Source of the DNA: Polaribacter litorisediminis
GTDB taxonomy: Bacteria; Bacteroidota; Bacteroidia; Flavobacteriales; Flavobacteriaceae
Direction: 5' to 3'
Assembly (NCBI RefSeq): GCF_019968605.1
Contig: NZ_CP082966.1
Coordinates: forward strand, 1,413,001 to 1,477,000
Length of the DNA stretch: 64,000 nucleotides
The number at the start of each line of letters is the position of its first letter. The first letter of the stretch is position 1. A model generated the notes under the pieces. The model searched no databases. It was not told the origin of the DNA and worked only from the letters and a program-made list of their open reading frames with translations. Shown piece by piece: positions 1 to 7,016 of this stretch. Made by a program: the position numbers and the translations under genes.

Positions 1-51
1 TTCTAATTCTGTGCCTAAACCAAAATTTTTCCAATAGTCTTGATTATCCAT
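1..51 (-). CDS. Partial gene, unknown product (5' end only)
   Basis: On the minus strand an ATG at 51-49 overlaps the TAA of the upstream methyltransferase gene (TAATG), and the frame stays open to the window edge, giving 17 residues that start MDNQDYWKNFGLG. The one-base overlap implies translational coupling in one operon with the MmeI-like gene, so the product probably belongs to the same restriction or defence unit. Too little is visible to name a family. Confidence 0.55.
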   Translation of the reverse strand, partial: MDNQDYWKNFGLGTELE

Positions 52-2753
52 TATGCCTTTTTAGTTTTACGTGTTTTCTTTGGCTTCTCTAACAAAGTAT
101 TTTTATGTATCATCTTTTCATACTCCTTAAAAAGATATTCTAAACGCTCTGTATCACTGGTAAAAGGTTTTAAACGATAACAACGCTCAATAGCTAAATC
201 TAATTGATGATGCGCTTCTTTTAAACCTTTAGGCATTTTATCTGGGTCATAGAGTTGTGCTAAGGTTTTACCTGAGTGTTTTTCTCTTTCTTCTAAGACT
301 TCAAAAACGTGTAAATTGATTTGTTCTTTTTGTTTTTGATTGATTTCTGGGAATGGGAATGTATTATAGCATAAAGTGGAAGAATATCTATAATCTGATT
401 TCATTCGACCACCAACAGCTTTTACCCATACTAAATGAATTGTAGAACTAACAAGACCAAACATCCATGGTTGAGCATTATAGATTGCTTGATTAGGCGC
501 AATAATATTCTCATTATTATTTAAAAAATCTATTGGTAAATAATGCCTCCGTGATGAAGAAACTGTTGGAACAATAATAGAATTCTCTGACTCTTTCATT
601 TCTCTGAATTGATGTGGTCTACCTGCTATTTTATGAGTCCCTTTGTCACTACTCGATAATCTGAATTTTTTAACAACATCAATCCTTTTTCGAATAAATA
701 GAATTGAATTTGCTAAATCTAAGTTTTCATCAGTTATCCATAAACAATATCTTTTTAAACCCTTAAGAAACTCTTGCGCTCCTACAACTTTCTTTACTAA
801 TAATTCAGCATCCGGATATTCTATTAATAATTCATTTTTTTCTTTGGTAGATAAAATTAAACCACCACCATCAATTGCCATATTACCATATTCCATTTTT
901 GGTAAATTTGATAAAGGTTGTGATTGTTTTGTAACAAATAAATCACTTCCTTCAATTAAATATGGACTAATATTTTTCACCTTTTTTGTAGTACCTTCAG
1001 AATATAAGAATTTAGTAGTGTTTTGAATATTTCGTATTCCTATTATAATTACAACAACTCCTGCATTACCTTTAGCATTATTTTCCCACTTAAAGGATGT
1101 ATGAGCAAAAAATATTTCTAAATTTTTATTTAAAATATATGGCCACAATAGAGCTACTAATTCACCTTGACAAATAGAATTGGTTGAAACGAATGAATAT
1201 TTTGATTGACTCAAATTCTGAATAAATTCCGATGCTTTTAAAAACCAAGGAAATATATAATCAACTTTAGAACTTTTACCATATTTAGAATATACTAATT
1301 CAATATCCTTTTTCTGATTTGCGTCTTGCATCCTCGCTCCCAAATAAGGTGGATTCCCTAAAATATAAATTTCATCATTAGCATTTTTAGGACAGGTATC
1401 CTCCCAATTTAAACGAGTAGCGTTGCCTTGTGTAATATTACCTGCTTCTTTAAGTGGCAAAATAGGTTTGGCTTTACCAAAGTCGTGTAATTCATCTACA
1501 AAAAACTTATTCATTTGATGCTCTGCTAGCCATAAGGATAAAATTGCCATCTCATGTGCGAAATCATCTAACTCAATACCATAAAATTGTGAGAGTTTAA
1601 TTTCTGTGAATACAATAGATTGTTGCAATTCTAAACTATGTATTTCTTGTAAAATTTGTATTTCTAACTTTCGTAATTCTTTATAAGCAATAATTAAAAA
1701 GTTACCGCTACCACAGGCAGGGTCAAAAATTTTTAGTTTTGAGATGCGGTATATGAGTTGTCTTAGCTTTTTAGGGTTGCCTTTGTATTTTTCAAATTCC
1801 TCATAGAGTTCATTTAAAAACAAAGGTTTAATAACCTTCATAATATTAGGCACAGACGTATAATGCATCCCTAAACCACTACGATATGCAGGATTTACGA
1901 CTGCCTGTATCATAGAGCCAAAAATATCTGGATTGATTTCGCTCCAATCTAAATCGCCACAGTCAATAATTATTTTTCGTGCTTCTTTAGTGAATTTTGG
2001 TGATACTATGGTATCTCTAAATAACCCACCATTTACAAAAGGAAAGGCTGTAAAATGTGATGCTTCTTTACTGTTATCTTTTGTATTCAAAACTTTAAAA
2101 AGCCTATCTAAAAACGTATGTGTATCGCTTCCCTCTTTTTGAGTATGTTGTTCTAAGGTGTCTGTAAACATTCCCTCAATTGGAAATATATCTGTGTCTT
2201 CTGCAAAAAAGCAAAATAGTAAACGAGATAGAAATATATTTAAGTTATGACCACCATCATCATAGATATTTGGATTTTCAGTAACTAATATATCATAGAG
2301 CTTCGCCATTTTATATGACGCTTTTCTATCTGCATAATTTTCGTTGGTTTGCGCATATTTTTCTTGACCTGCCCAAGGTAAAAAGAAACCAAAGTGTTTA
2401 TGAATTTCAAGAATAGGTGTATCTAACGCTAAACCTGTTCTTATATCTTTTGCTAATACTGTTGTATAATCTGTAACAATTACAAAGCGTGGATTGTGTT
2501 TTAATGAAGTTACATCTTTTGTGATTTCATCTATAGTGTTTAAAAGTGATCCAGATGCTACTTCTTTAAAAAGCATTTTACTTTTATAAAGTACTTCGCC
2601 TTCAATTTTAGATAGGTTAAAATCTCCTTTTTTTAAACGTGTAATTGATGTTTTTGATATACCGTATGCTTTTAGTAAGTCGAATATAAATTCTTTTGTA
2701 TTGAAATTTTCTACTAATGCTGTTACGTTTTTTTCTATTTGGGATGCGTTCAT
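51..2753 (-). CDS. MmeI-like (type IIL) restriction-modification protein / DNA methyltransferase
   Basis: A 900-residue class I SAM-dependent DNA methyltransferase, probably modifying adenine. The SAM-binding motif DPACGSGNF lies near residue 342 and the catalytic NPPYLG motif near residue 465. A TRD-like region follows at about 620-800 (GRPHQFREMKESE, then AVGGRMKSDYRYS) with a C-terminal helical tail. This order matches the MmeI family, in which one chain normally carries nuclease, methylase and target recognition. In the N-terminal 100 residues, where MmeI proteins carry a D-x(n)-ExK nuclease motif, I see no such motif (the region reads GEVLYKSKMLFKEV). The protein may therefore only methylate, or use another nuclease. 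The stop overlaps the start of the next, cut-off gene. Family assignment is firm; lack of cleavage activity is inference. Confidence 0.85.
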   Translation of the reverse strand: MNASQIEKNVTALVENFNTKEFIFDLLKAYGISKTSITRLKKGDFNLSKIEGEVLYKSKMLFKEVASGSLLNTIDEITKDVTSLKHNPRFVIVTDYTTVLAKDIRTGLALDTPILEIHKHFGFFLPWAGQEKYAQTNENYADRKASYKMAKLYDILVTENPNIYDDGGHNLNIFLSRLLFCFFAEDTDIFPIEGMFTDTLEQHTQKEGSDTHTFLDRLFKVLNTKDNSKEASHFTAFPFVNGGLFRDTIVSPKFTKEARKIIIDCGDLDWSEINPDIFGSMIQAVVNPAYRSGLGMHYTSVPNIMKVIKPLFLNELYEEFEKYKGNPKKLRQLIYRISKLKIFDPACGSGNFLIIAYKELRKLEIQILQEIHSLELQQSIVFTEIKLSQFYGIELDDFAHEMAILSLWLAEHQMNKFFVDELHDFGKAKPILPLKEAGNITQGNATRLNWEDTCPKNANDEIYILGNPPYLGARMQDANQKKDIELVYSKYGKSSKVDYIFPWFLKASEFIQNLSQSKYSFVSTNSICQGELVALLWPYILNKNLEIFFAHTSFKWENNAKGNAGVVVIIIGIRNIQNTTKFLYSEGTTKKVKNISPYLIEGSDLFVTKQSQPLSNLPKMEYGNMAIDGGGLILSTKEKNELLIEYPDAELLVKKVVGAQEFLKGLKRYCLWITDENLDLANSILFIRKRIDVVKKFRLSSSDKGTHKIAGRPHQFREMKESENSIIVPTVSSSRRHYLPIDFLNNNENIIAPNQAIYNAQPWMFGLVSSTIHLVWVKAVGGRMKSDYRYSSTLCYNTFPFPEINQKQKEQINLHVFEVLEEREKHSGKTLAQLYDPDKMPKGLKEAHHQLDLAIERCYRLKPFTSDTERLEYLFKEYEKMIHKNTLLEKPKKTRKTKKA

Positions 2754-2827
2754 TTACTTTTTCATAATAATGAACTATAAAAATAGGAATCTTTTAAGGA
2801 TAAACTGCAAGGGAAATGAGGTTTTTG

Positions 2828-2867
2828 AGGGAAGTGAGGAAAGTTTACTCAACTTCCTCACTTCCCT
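2828..2867. repeat. Long inverted repeat (17-bp stem)
   Basis: The arm AGGGAAGTGAGGAAAGTT (2828-2845) pairs with AACTTCCTCACTTCCCT (2851-2867) across a 5-base loop, with one bulged A. It covers the end of the decayed gene at 2845-3116 and lies upstream of the methyltransferase gene on the minus strand. It could act as a terminator for the decayed gene, although no T-run follows. Confidence 0.6.
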
Positions 2868-3116
2868 TAGCGTCCTCACTTTCCTCTTTTGATGGATTGT
2901 AATAATTACCCTGTGATTCTCTTACTAAGTATTTGATATTAAATTTTCTTTGGTAGGAGCAGATTAGAGCTTTGTTATCTGTTTCGCCAAAGCAAATTCT
3001 TTATCAAAAGGCAATTGTAATTGCGCTAGTTGGTCTGGCATCGCCATTGCCCAACTTGTATAATAATATGCTAAGGTTTGATAGCCTGAAAAGGTTTTGT
3101 TTTTTACTTGTAACCA
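2845..3116 (-). pseudogene. Decayed gene remnant, unknown family
   Basis: Two overlapping minus-strand frames read like pieces of one protein. The upstream piece (2964-3116) contains KTFSGYQTLAYYYTSWAMAM and then DQLAQLQLPFDKEFALA before a stop. The downstream piece (2845-3000, another frame) contains ICSYQRKFNIKYLVRE and ends after an acidic tail GSEEVE. Residue composition in both is protein-like and the join would need a frameshift near 2985-3000. There is no start codon in the upstream piece. I do not recognise the family. Together with nearby short repeats, this suggests a deleted or eroded accessory gene between the methyltransferase and HU genes. Confidence 0.5.
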
Positions 3117-3145
3117 TCAACAATTTCTACCACAAAGCGCTTTTG

Positions 3146-3209
3146 CAACACGCATCAAGAGGCAATACAACACGCATCAAGACCCATTGGGTACTGAATC
3201 AAGAGGCAA
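3146..3209. repeat. Short direct repeats
   Basis: The 15-mer CAACACGCATCAAGA occurs at 3146-3160 and again at 3168-3182. A third partial copy, ATCAAGAGGCAA, at 3198-3209 matches 3154-3165. The units look like local slippage duplications next to the decayed gene. No function is evident. Confidence 0.6.
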
Positions 3210-3379
3210 CTCTAAAAACCTACAGAACTTTTTATACAAACAAACATAACTTTTGGTACAAAGTTAAGATAGTTTTAAAACAAAGTATAAAAGCTTTTGA
3301 TTAAAAGTTATAGTATTTTGAAACGAAAGTTGTAGTATTTTATAATCAATATACTAGTCTTTTTATGTAGATTTTGTAG

Positions 3380-3387
3380 TATATTTG
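3380..3387 (+). promoter_or_regulatory. Putative -7 promoter box for the HU-like gene
   Basis: TATATTTG matches the Bacteroidetes -7 consensus TAnnTTTG and lies about 65 bases upstream of the HU-like start. I see no clear -33 TTTG at the usual distance, so this is a weak call. Confidence 0.35.
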
Positions 3388-3451
3388 AATAAAGGCATAT
3401 TAGTAGTACAATTGCCTTTTATTTTTAATACATTTACAATATACAAAAAAA

Positions 3452-3850
3452 ATGGCTTTACAGTACAGAATTACCAAAAGAAATAATAGCATACAAAACA
3501 ATACCCCACAATACATTTTACAGGCCATAAGCAAGGGCACTGTAGATTTAGAACAATTGAGTGCCGATATTAGTAACGAATGTAGTTTGCACAGCGTAGA
3601 TGTACAAGCGGTATTGATTGCTTTAGGTATAAAAATGGATTTTTATTTACAAGATGGCTACACCATAGATATGGGCAATGTGGGTAAGTTTAAAATGGGC
3701 TTACAAAGTGTGGCTGCCCCAACGCCTGAGGAATTGTCTCCTAAAAAAAATATAAAAAAATTTAGCATCAACTACCAACCTTCTCGTAAACTCAAAAAAA
3801 TGCTTAAAGCGGGTGTGCAAGTTTATAAAGAAGGCAGTAGACATTTGTAA
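3452..3850 (+). CDS. HU-like DNA-binding protein, Bacteroidetes type
   Basis: A 132-residue histone-like protein. The N-terminus MALQYRITKRNNSIQN, the central helix-rich part (LEQLSADISNECSLHSVDV) and the C-terminal beta arms (GNVGKFKMGLQS, then SINYQPSRKLKKML) match the HU-related family common in Bacteroidetes, which is longer than classical HU (about 90 residues). It should bind DNA without strong sequence preference. The ATG follows an A-rich stretch with no Shine-Dalgarno box, usual for this phylum. It stands alone between the decayed gene and pepT. Confidence 0.85.
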   Translation: MALQYRITKRNNSIQNNTPQYILQAISKGTVDLEQLSADISNECSLHSVDVQAVLIALGIKMDFYLQDGYTIDMGNVGKFKMGLQSVAAPTPEELSPKKNIKKFSINYQPSRKLKKMLKAGVQVYKEGSRHL

Positions 3851-3926
3851 ATGTATAGCTTTGGCTGTTCTGCATGCGCTTTAATCATAATGTAAAAAAT
3901 TTTGAGATTTTTAAATAAAAATAAAA

Positions 3927-5168
3927 ATGATTGATAAACAATATATTACAGATCGTTTTATAAAATATGTAACTATAGATACGGAATCTGATCCTAATAA
4001 TCCTGCTTTTCCAAGTACAGAAAAACAATGGAATTTAGCCAAAGTTTTAGAACAGGAATTGAATGAAATTGGAATGCAAGAGGTAGCATTGGACGAAAAT
4101 TGTTACCTCATGGCTACTTTACCGAGTAATCTAGAGTATGAAGTACCAACAATTGGTTTTATATCTCATATTGATACAAGTCCAGATTTTACGGGTGCCA
4201 ATGTAAAACCTCGCATCGTTGAGAACTATCAAGGAAATGATATCATTTTAAATGAAGAGAAAAAGATCATTTTATCTCCAGATTATTTTGATGATTTACT
4301 GCAATACAAAGGTCAGACTTTGATTACTACAGATGGTACAACGCTATTAGGTGCGGATGATAAAGCTGGCATTACGGAAATTGTTTCTGCGATGGAATAT
4401 TTAATCAACAATCCATCTATTAAACACGGAAAAATCAGAATTTGTTTTACGCCAGATGAAGAAGTTGGCAAAGGAGCGCATTTATTTGATATTGAAAAAT
4501 TTGGAGCTGCTTGGGCGTATACGATGGATGGAAGCCAGATTGGGGAATTAGAATACGAGAATTTTAATGCGGCTTCTGCCAAAGTAACCATTACGGGTAA
4601 AATTGTACATCCTGGATATGCTAAAGGAAAAATGATCAACGCTATGTTAATTGCCAATGAGTATATTTCTGCTTTGCCAATGCATGAAGTTCCAGAAAAA
4701 ACTACTGATTACGAAGGTTTTTTTCATTTACACGATATGAATGGAAATGTTGAAAAAACTGTTTTAGAATATATTATTAGAGATCATGATTTAGATATTT
4801 TTGAAAAAAGAAAATATTTAATGCAAAAAATAGCCTTCGATTTTAATCAGCGTTTAGAGCAAGATTTGGTGCATGTAGAAATAAAAAATCAATATTTTAA
4901 TATGAAGGAAAAAATTACTCCTGTAATGCATATTGTAGATATTGCTGAAAAAGTGATGCAGGAAATTGGTATAAAACCACTCATAAAACCTATTAGAGGC
5001 GGTACGGACGGTTCTCAATTGTCGTATAAAGGATTGCCTTGCCCTAATATTTTTGCAGGCGGACATAATTTTCATGGCAGGTTTGAGTATGTTCCTGTAG
5101 AATCTATGATAAAAGCTACGGAAGTAATTATAGGCATCGCTCAAAAGGTTGGAGAAAAATATAAATAA
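3927..5168 (+). CDS. pepT: Peptidase T (tripeptide aminopeptidase)
   Basis: A 413-residue M20-family zinc peptidase that removes the N-terminal residue from tripeptides in the cytoplasm. Metal and catalytic motifs are in order: HIDTSPD near residue 79, GADDKAG near 141, PDEEVGKGA near 175 with the general-base glutamate pair, and a C-terminal GGHNFHG near 377 supplying the last zinc histidine. Length matches PepT (about 405-410). The HU-like gene lies upstream with a 76-base gap and a convergent acyltransferase gene downstream, so it is probably its own transcription unit. Confidence 0.95.
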   Translation: MIDKQYITDRFIKYVTIDTESDPNNPAFPSTEKQWNLAKVLEQELNEIGMQEVALDENCYLMATLPSNLEYEVPTIGFISHIDTSPDFTGANVKPRIVENYQGNDIILNEEKKIILSPDYFDDLLQYKGQTLITTDGTTLLGADDKAGITEIVSAMEYLINNPSIKHGKIRICFTPDEEVGKGAHLFDIEKFGAAWAYTMDGSQIGELEYENFNAASAKVTITGKIVHPGYAKGKMINAMLIANEYISALPMHEVPEKTTDYEGFFHLHDMNGNVEKTVLEYIIRDHDLDIFEKRKYLMQKIAFDFNQRLEQDLVHVEIKNQYFNMKEKITPVMHIVDIAEKVMQEIGIKPLIKPIRGGTDGSQLSYKGLPCPNIFAGGHNFHGRFEYVPVESMIKATEVIIGIAQKVGEKYK

Positions 5169-5247
5169 ATTTTCTGATTGATAAGAATTACCCACGAATT
5201 AAGATAATATACTTAAAAATAGTAGGTGGTTTTTACTAGAAAATATT

Positions 5248-5787
5248 TTAAGAAAGTTCGGGGTATTTCCCCTTTACATTAAAGTAAAAAGCCTTAAAAA
5301 AGGCAAAATCTTTTTCTTTATTGTCGGTCGTGTAATAAGGTTCAGAGATTTTTAATTTTTTATTTTCAAAATCTAACGTCGCCATCACAATGGGCACATT
5401 TGCACCTTTAGCGATATAATAAAATCCAGTTTTCCAGGTGTTTACTTTTTTACGGGTTCCTTCTGGAGATAAAGCAAGCCTAAAAACTTCTTTTTGATGA
5501 AAAATTTTTATAATTGCTTCCACTAAATTATTACTCTTACTTCGATCTACAGGCGTACCTCCTAAAGCTTTAAAGAAAAAACCAAAAGGGCCGTTAAAAA
5601 GAGATGATTTTCCGACAAAATTGATCATAATACCAGAACTCATTCTAGCCAAAATAGAAATCGGAAAATCTAGCCAACTAGTGTGTGGAGCTGCAATTAC
5701 CACATATTTTTTTACATCTTTAGAAAAATCACCTTCCAGTTTCCATCCAAAAATTGTAAATAATATAAAGCTTGCTATTTTTTTCAT
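5248..5787 (-). CDS. 1-acyl-sn-glycerol-3-phosphate acyltransferase family protein
   Basis: A 179-residue PlsC-type acyltransferase, likely acting on lysophospholipids at the inner membrane. The HX4D catalytic motif is HTSWLD (H35, D40) and the substrate motif SPEGTR is at 107-112. It is shorter than classical PlsC (about 240), as in the small acyltransferases frequent in Flavobacteriia. The N-terminus is hydrophobic (FILFTIFGW) and may anchor it. It converges on pepT. Natural substrate cannot be told from sequence. Confidence 0.85.
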   Translation of the reverse strand: MKKIASFILFTIFGWKLEGDFSKDVKKYVVIAAPHTSWLDFPISILARMSSGIMINFVGKSSLFNGPFGFFFKALGGTPVDRSKSNNLVEAIIKIFHQKEVFRLALSPEGTRKKVNTWKTGFYYIAKGANVPIVMATLDFENKKLKISEPYYTTDNKEKDFAFFKAFYFNVKGKYPELS

Positions 5788-5821
5788 ATTGAGGGTTTAA
5801 ATCACATACAAAATTAAGCAT

Positions 5822-6538
5822 TTAAATATCTTTTTTTACAAGATTATGAGGAACTTTCGTTTTGAATGGTTGTACATCTGTAAAACATTCTGCTGGTAAA
5901 TAAATTTCACTAAACTTCATTTGATTGGAATTAAACCATTTTACTTTATAGAGAATTTCAGAAGCAACTTTTCTTATATCACCATTTGGATAAAACTCGT
6001 TTTTTGAATCATTTTTTTTAATACCAATTAACACAAAATTAGGTGAAGAATAATTGACAACATTTTGGATAGTTATTAATTCTGATTCTTTTATTGGATC
6101 TTCTTTTTCTTTAGGTTTTAAATTTTCTCTCTTGTCTATTCTTTTTGATTCTTTTAGCTTAGATAGTTCAATATTTTTAGTTTTAAAAGAAACAACACTA
6201 CCAAATTTATATTTTTCTAAGTAATTAATAACTTCCTTTTTCTCTTCTTTATCTTTTTCTTCGAGTTTTTTATATAATGATAAACTTGATTTGTATAAAA
6301 AAACTTCCTTAAACTCTACTCTATTATCATCAAAAAACACACAATTGTATTTTATTTTATCTGCTATTTCTTTACCTAATTCTTCAGAATGAGTTCTCTT
6401 TTTTTTATCATCGTTAAAAATTTCTTTAATCACCATAAAAGGAGGTACTAATTTTCCATCTCCATTTATAACTTTATTATAAAGTAATGGATGAGATTTT
6501 AGTGTAACAATAGCTCCAATAATAAAATTATTTTTCAT
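5822..6538 (-). CDS. Hypothetical protein, divergent neighbour of the reverse transcriptase
   Basis: A 238-residue protein I do not recognise. The N-terminal part (IGAIVTLKSHPLL, then KLVPPFMVIKEI) and the C-terminal part (YKVKWFNSNQMKFSEIYLP) look like beta-rich, SH3-like segments. They are separated by a strongly charged lysine/glutamate linker around residues 90-150 (KKLEEKDKEEKKE). There is no signal peptide or membrane segment. It is transcribed away from the reverse-transcriptase gene, and a 478-base largely gene-free leader lies between them. It may belong to the same accessory island, but nothing in the sequence proves a joint role. Confidence 0.7.
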   Translation of the reverse strand: MKNNFIIGAIVTLKSHPLLYNKVINGDGKLVPPFMVIKEIFNDDKKKRTHSEELGKEIADKIKYNCVFFDDNRVEFKEVFLYKSSLSLYKKLEEKDKEEKKEVINYLEKYKFGSVVSFKTKNIELSKLKESKRIDKRENLKPKEKEDPIKESELITIQNVVNYSSPNFVLIGIKKNDSKNEFYPNGDIRKVASEILYKVKWFNSNQMKFSEIYLPAECFTDVQPFKTKVPHNLVKKDI

Positions 6539-6552
6539 ACTTGTTTTTTTCT

Positions 6553-6960
6553 TTAAAGATAACTAAAAATCTTATATTTACTTCTAAGTAAGGAAGTTCT
6601 TTAGTTATTTTTAATAAACATTTATTGAGCCATTGTAAATTTTTTAATTTCAATTAATTCAAACCTTTTTTTAAGGGATAATACATACGTGAATTAGTCA
6701 AAATGTTAATTTCTTTACATAACATCAATATATCTGATATAATATCCGATATATCTTCTGTTATGCAAAGAAATGAAGTCAGAGCTTCTACCATATATAT
6801 AAATATATTGAAGAACCTATTTACTTTTGGTTTGTTTATTTTCATTTTGATATAAATAAGGTTTAAGTTCATAATTAGCTGCATCCATACCTCTATAGGC
6901 AAATGTAAGTTCAATTGCATCGGGAATCGTGAACATGGTTAATAGCTCAGTCATTTAATG
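6553..6960 (+). ncRNA. Candidate structured RNA upstream of the defence reverse transcriptase
   Basis: The 478 bases before the reverse-transcriptase gene hold two strong stem-loops. The first pairs 6553-6567 with 6600-6614 (15 bp, one G-U) around an inner TTACTT/AAGTAA hairpin. The second pairs 6709-6716 with 6767-6774 and, after one mismatch, 6718-6724 with 6759-6765 (15 bp), with an inner TATATC/GATATA helix. Reverse transcriptases of the DRT2 and DRT9 kind use a folded RNA encoded just upstream as template or scaffold, so an RNA gene is plausible here. Boundaries and strand are guesses; the first stem could also belong to the leader of the divergent gene at 5822-6538. Confidence 0.35.
6817..6954 (-). 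CDS. Possible small ORF (45 aa) opposite the candidate RNA
   Basis: A minus-strand frame from ATG at 6954 to TAG at 6817 encodes 45 residues containing TMFTIPDAIELTFAYRGMDA followed by ANYELKPYLYQ. The composition looks like real protein rather than translated AT-rich noise. No family is recognised and no promoter is clear. It could be a small gene, a remnant cut by arrival of the reverse-transcriptase cassette, or chance. Confidence 0.3.
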   Translation of the reverse strand: MTELLTMFTIPDAIELTFAYRGMDAANYELKPYLYQNENKQTKSK

Positions 6961-7016
6961 ATGTTACGTTTATTAAATTAAAATCCGAGCGAGAACTTCT
7001 CTTACTTTTATTAGCT

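Noticed and set aside
643..1026. Plus-strand ORFs inside the MmeI-like gene (also 1933-2142)
   Set aside because: They are shadows of the strong minus-strand gene and have no recognisable motifs.
6654..6920. 88-residue minus-strand ORF in the RT leader as a gene
   Set aside because: Low-complexity I/N/L-rich composition; the overlapping 45-residue frame is more protein-like. It is kept only as part of the stop-free observation.
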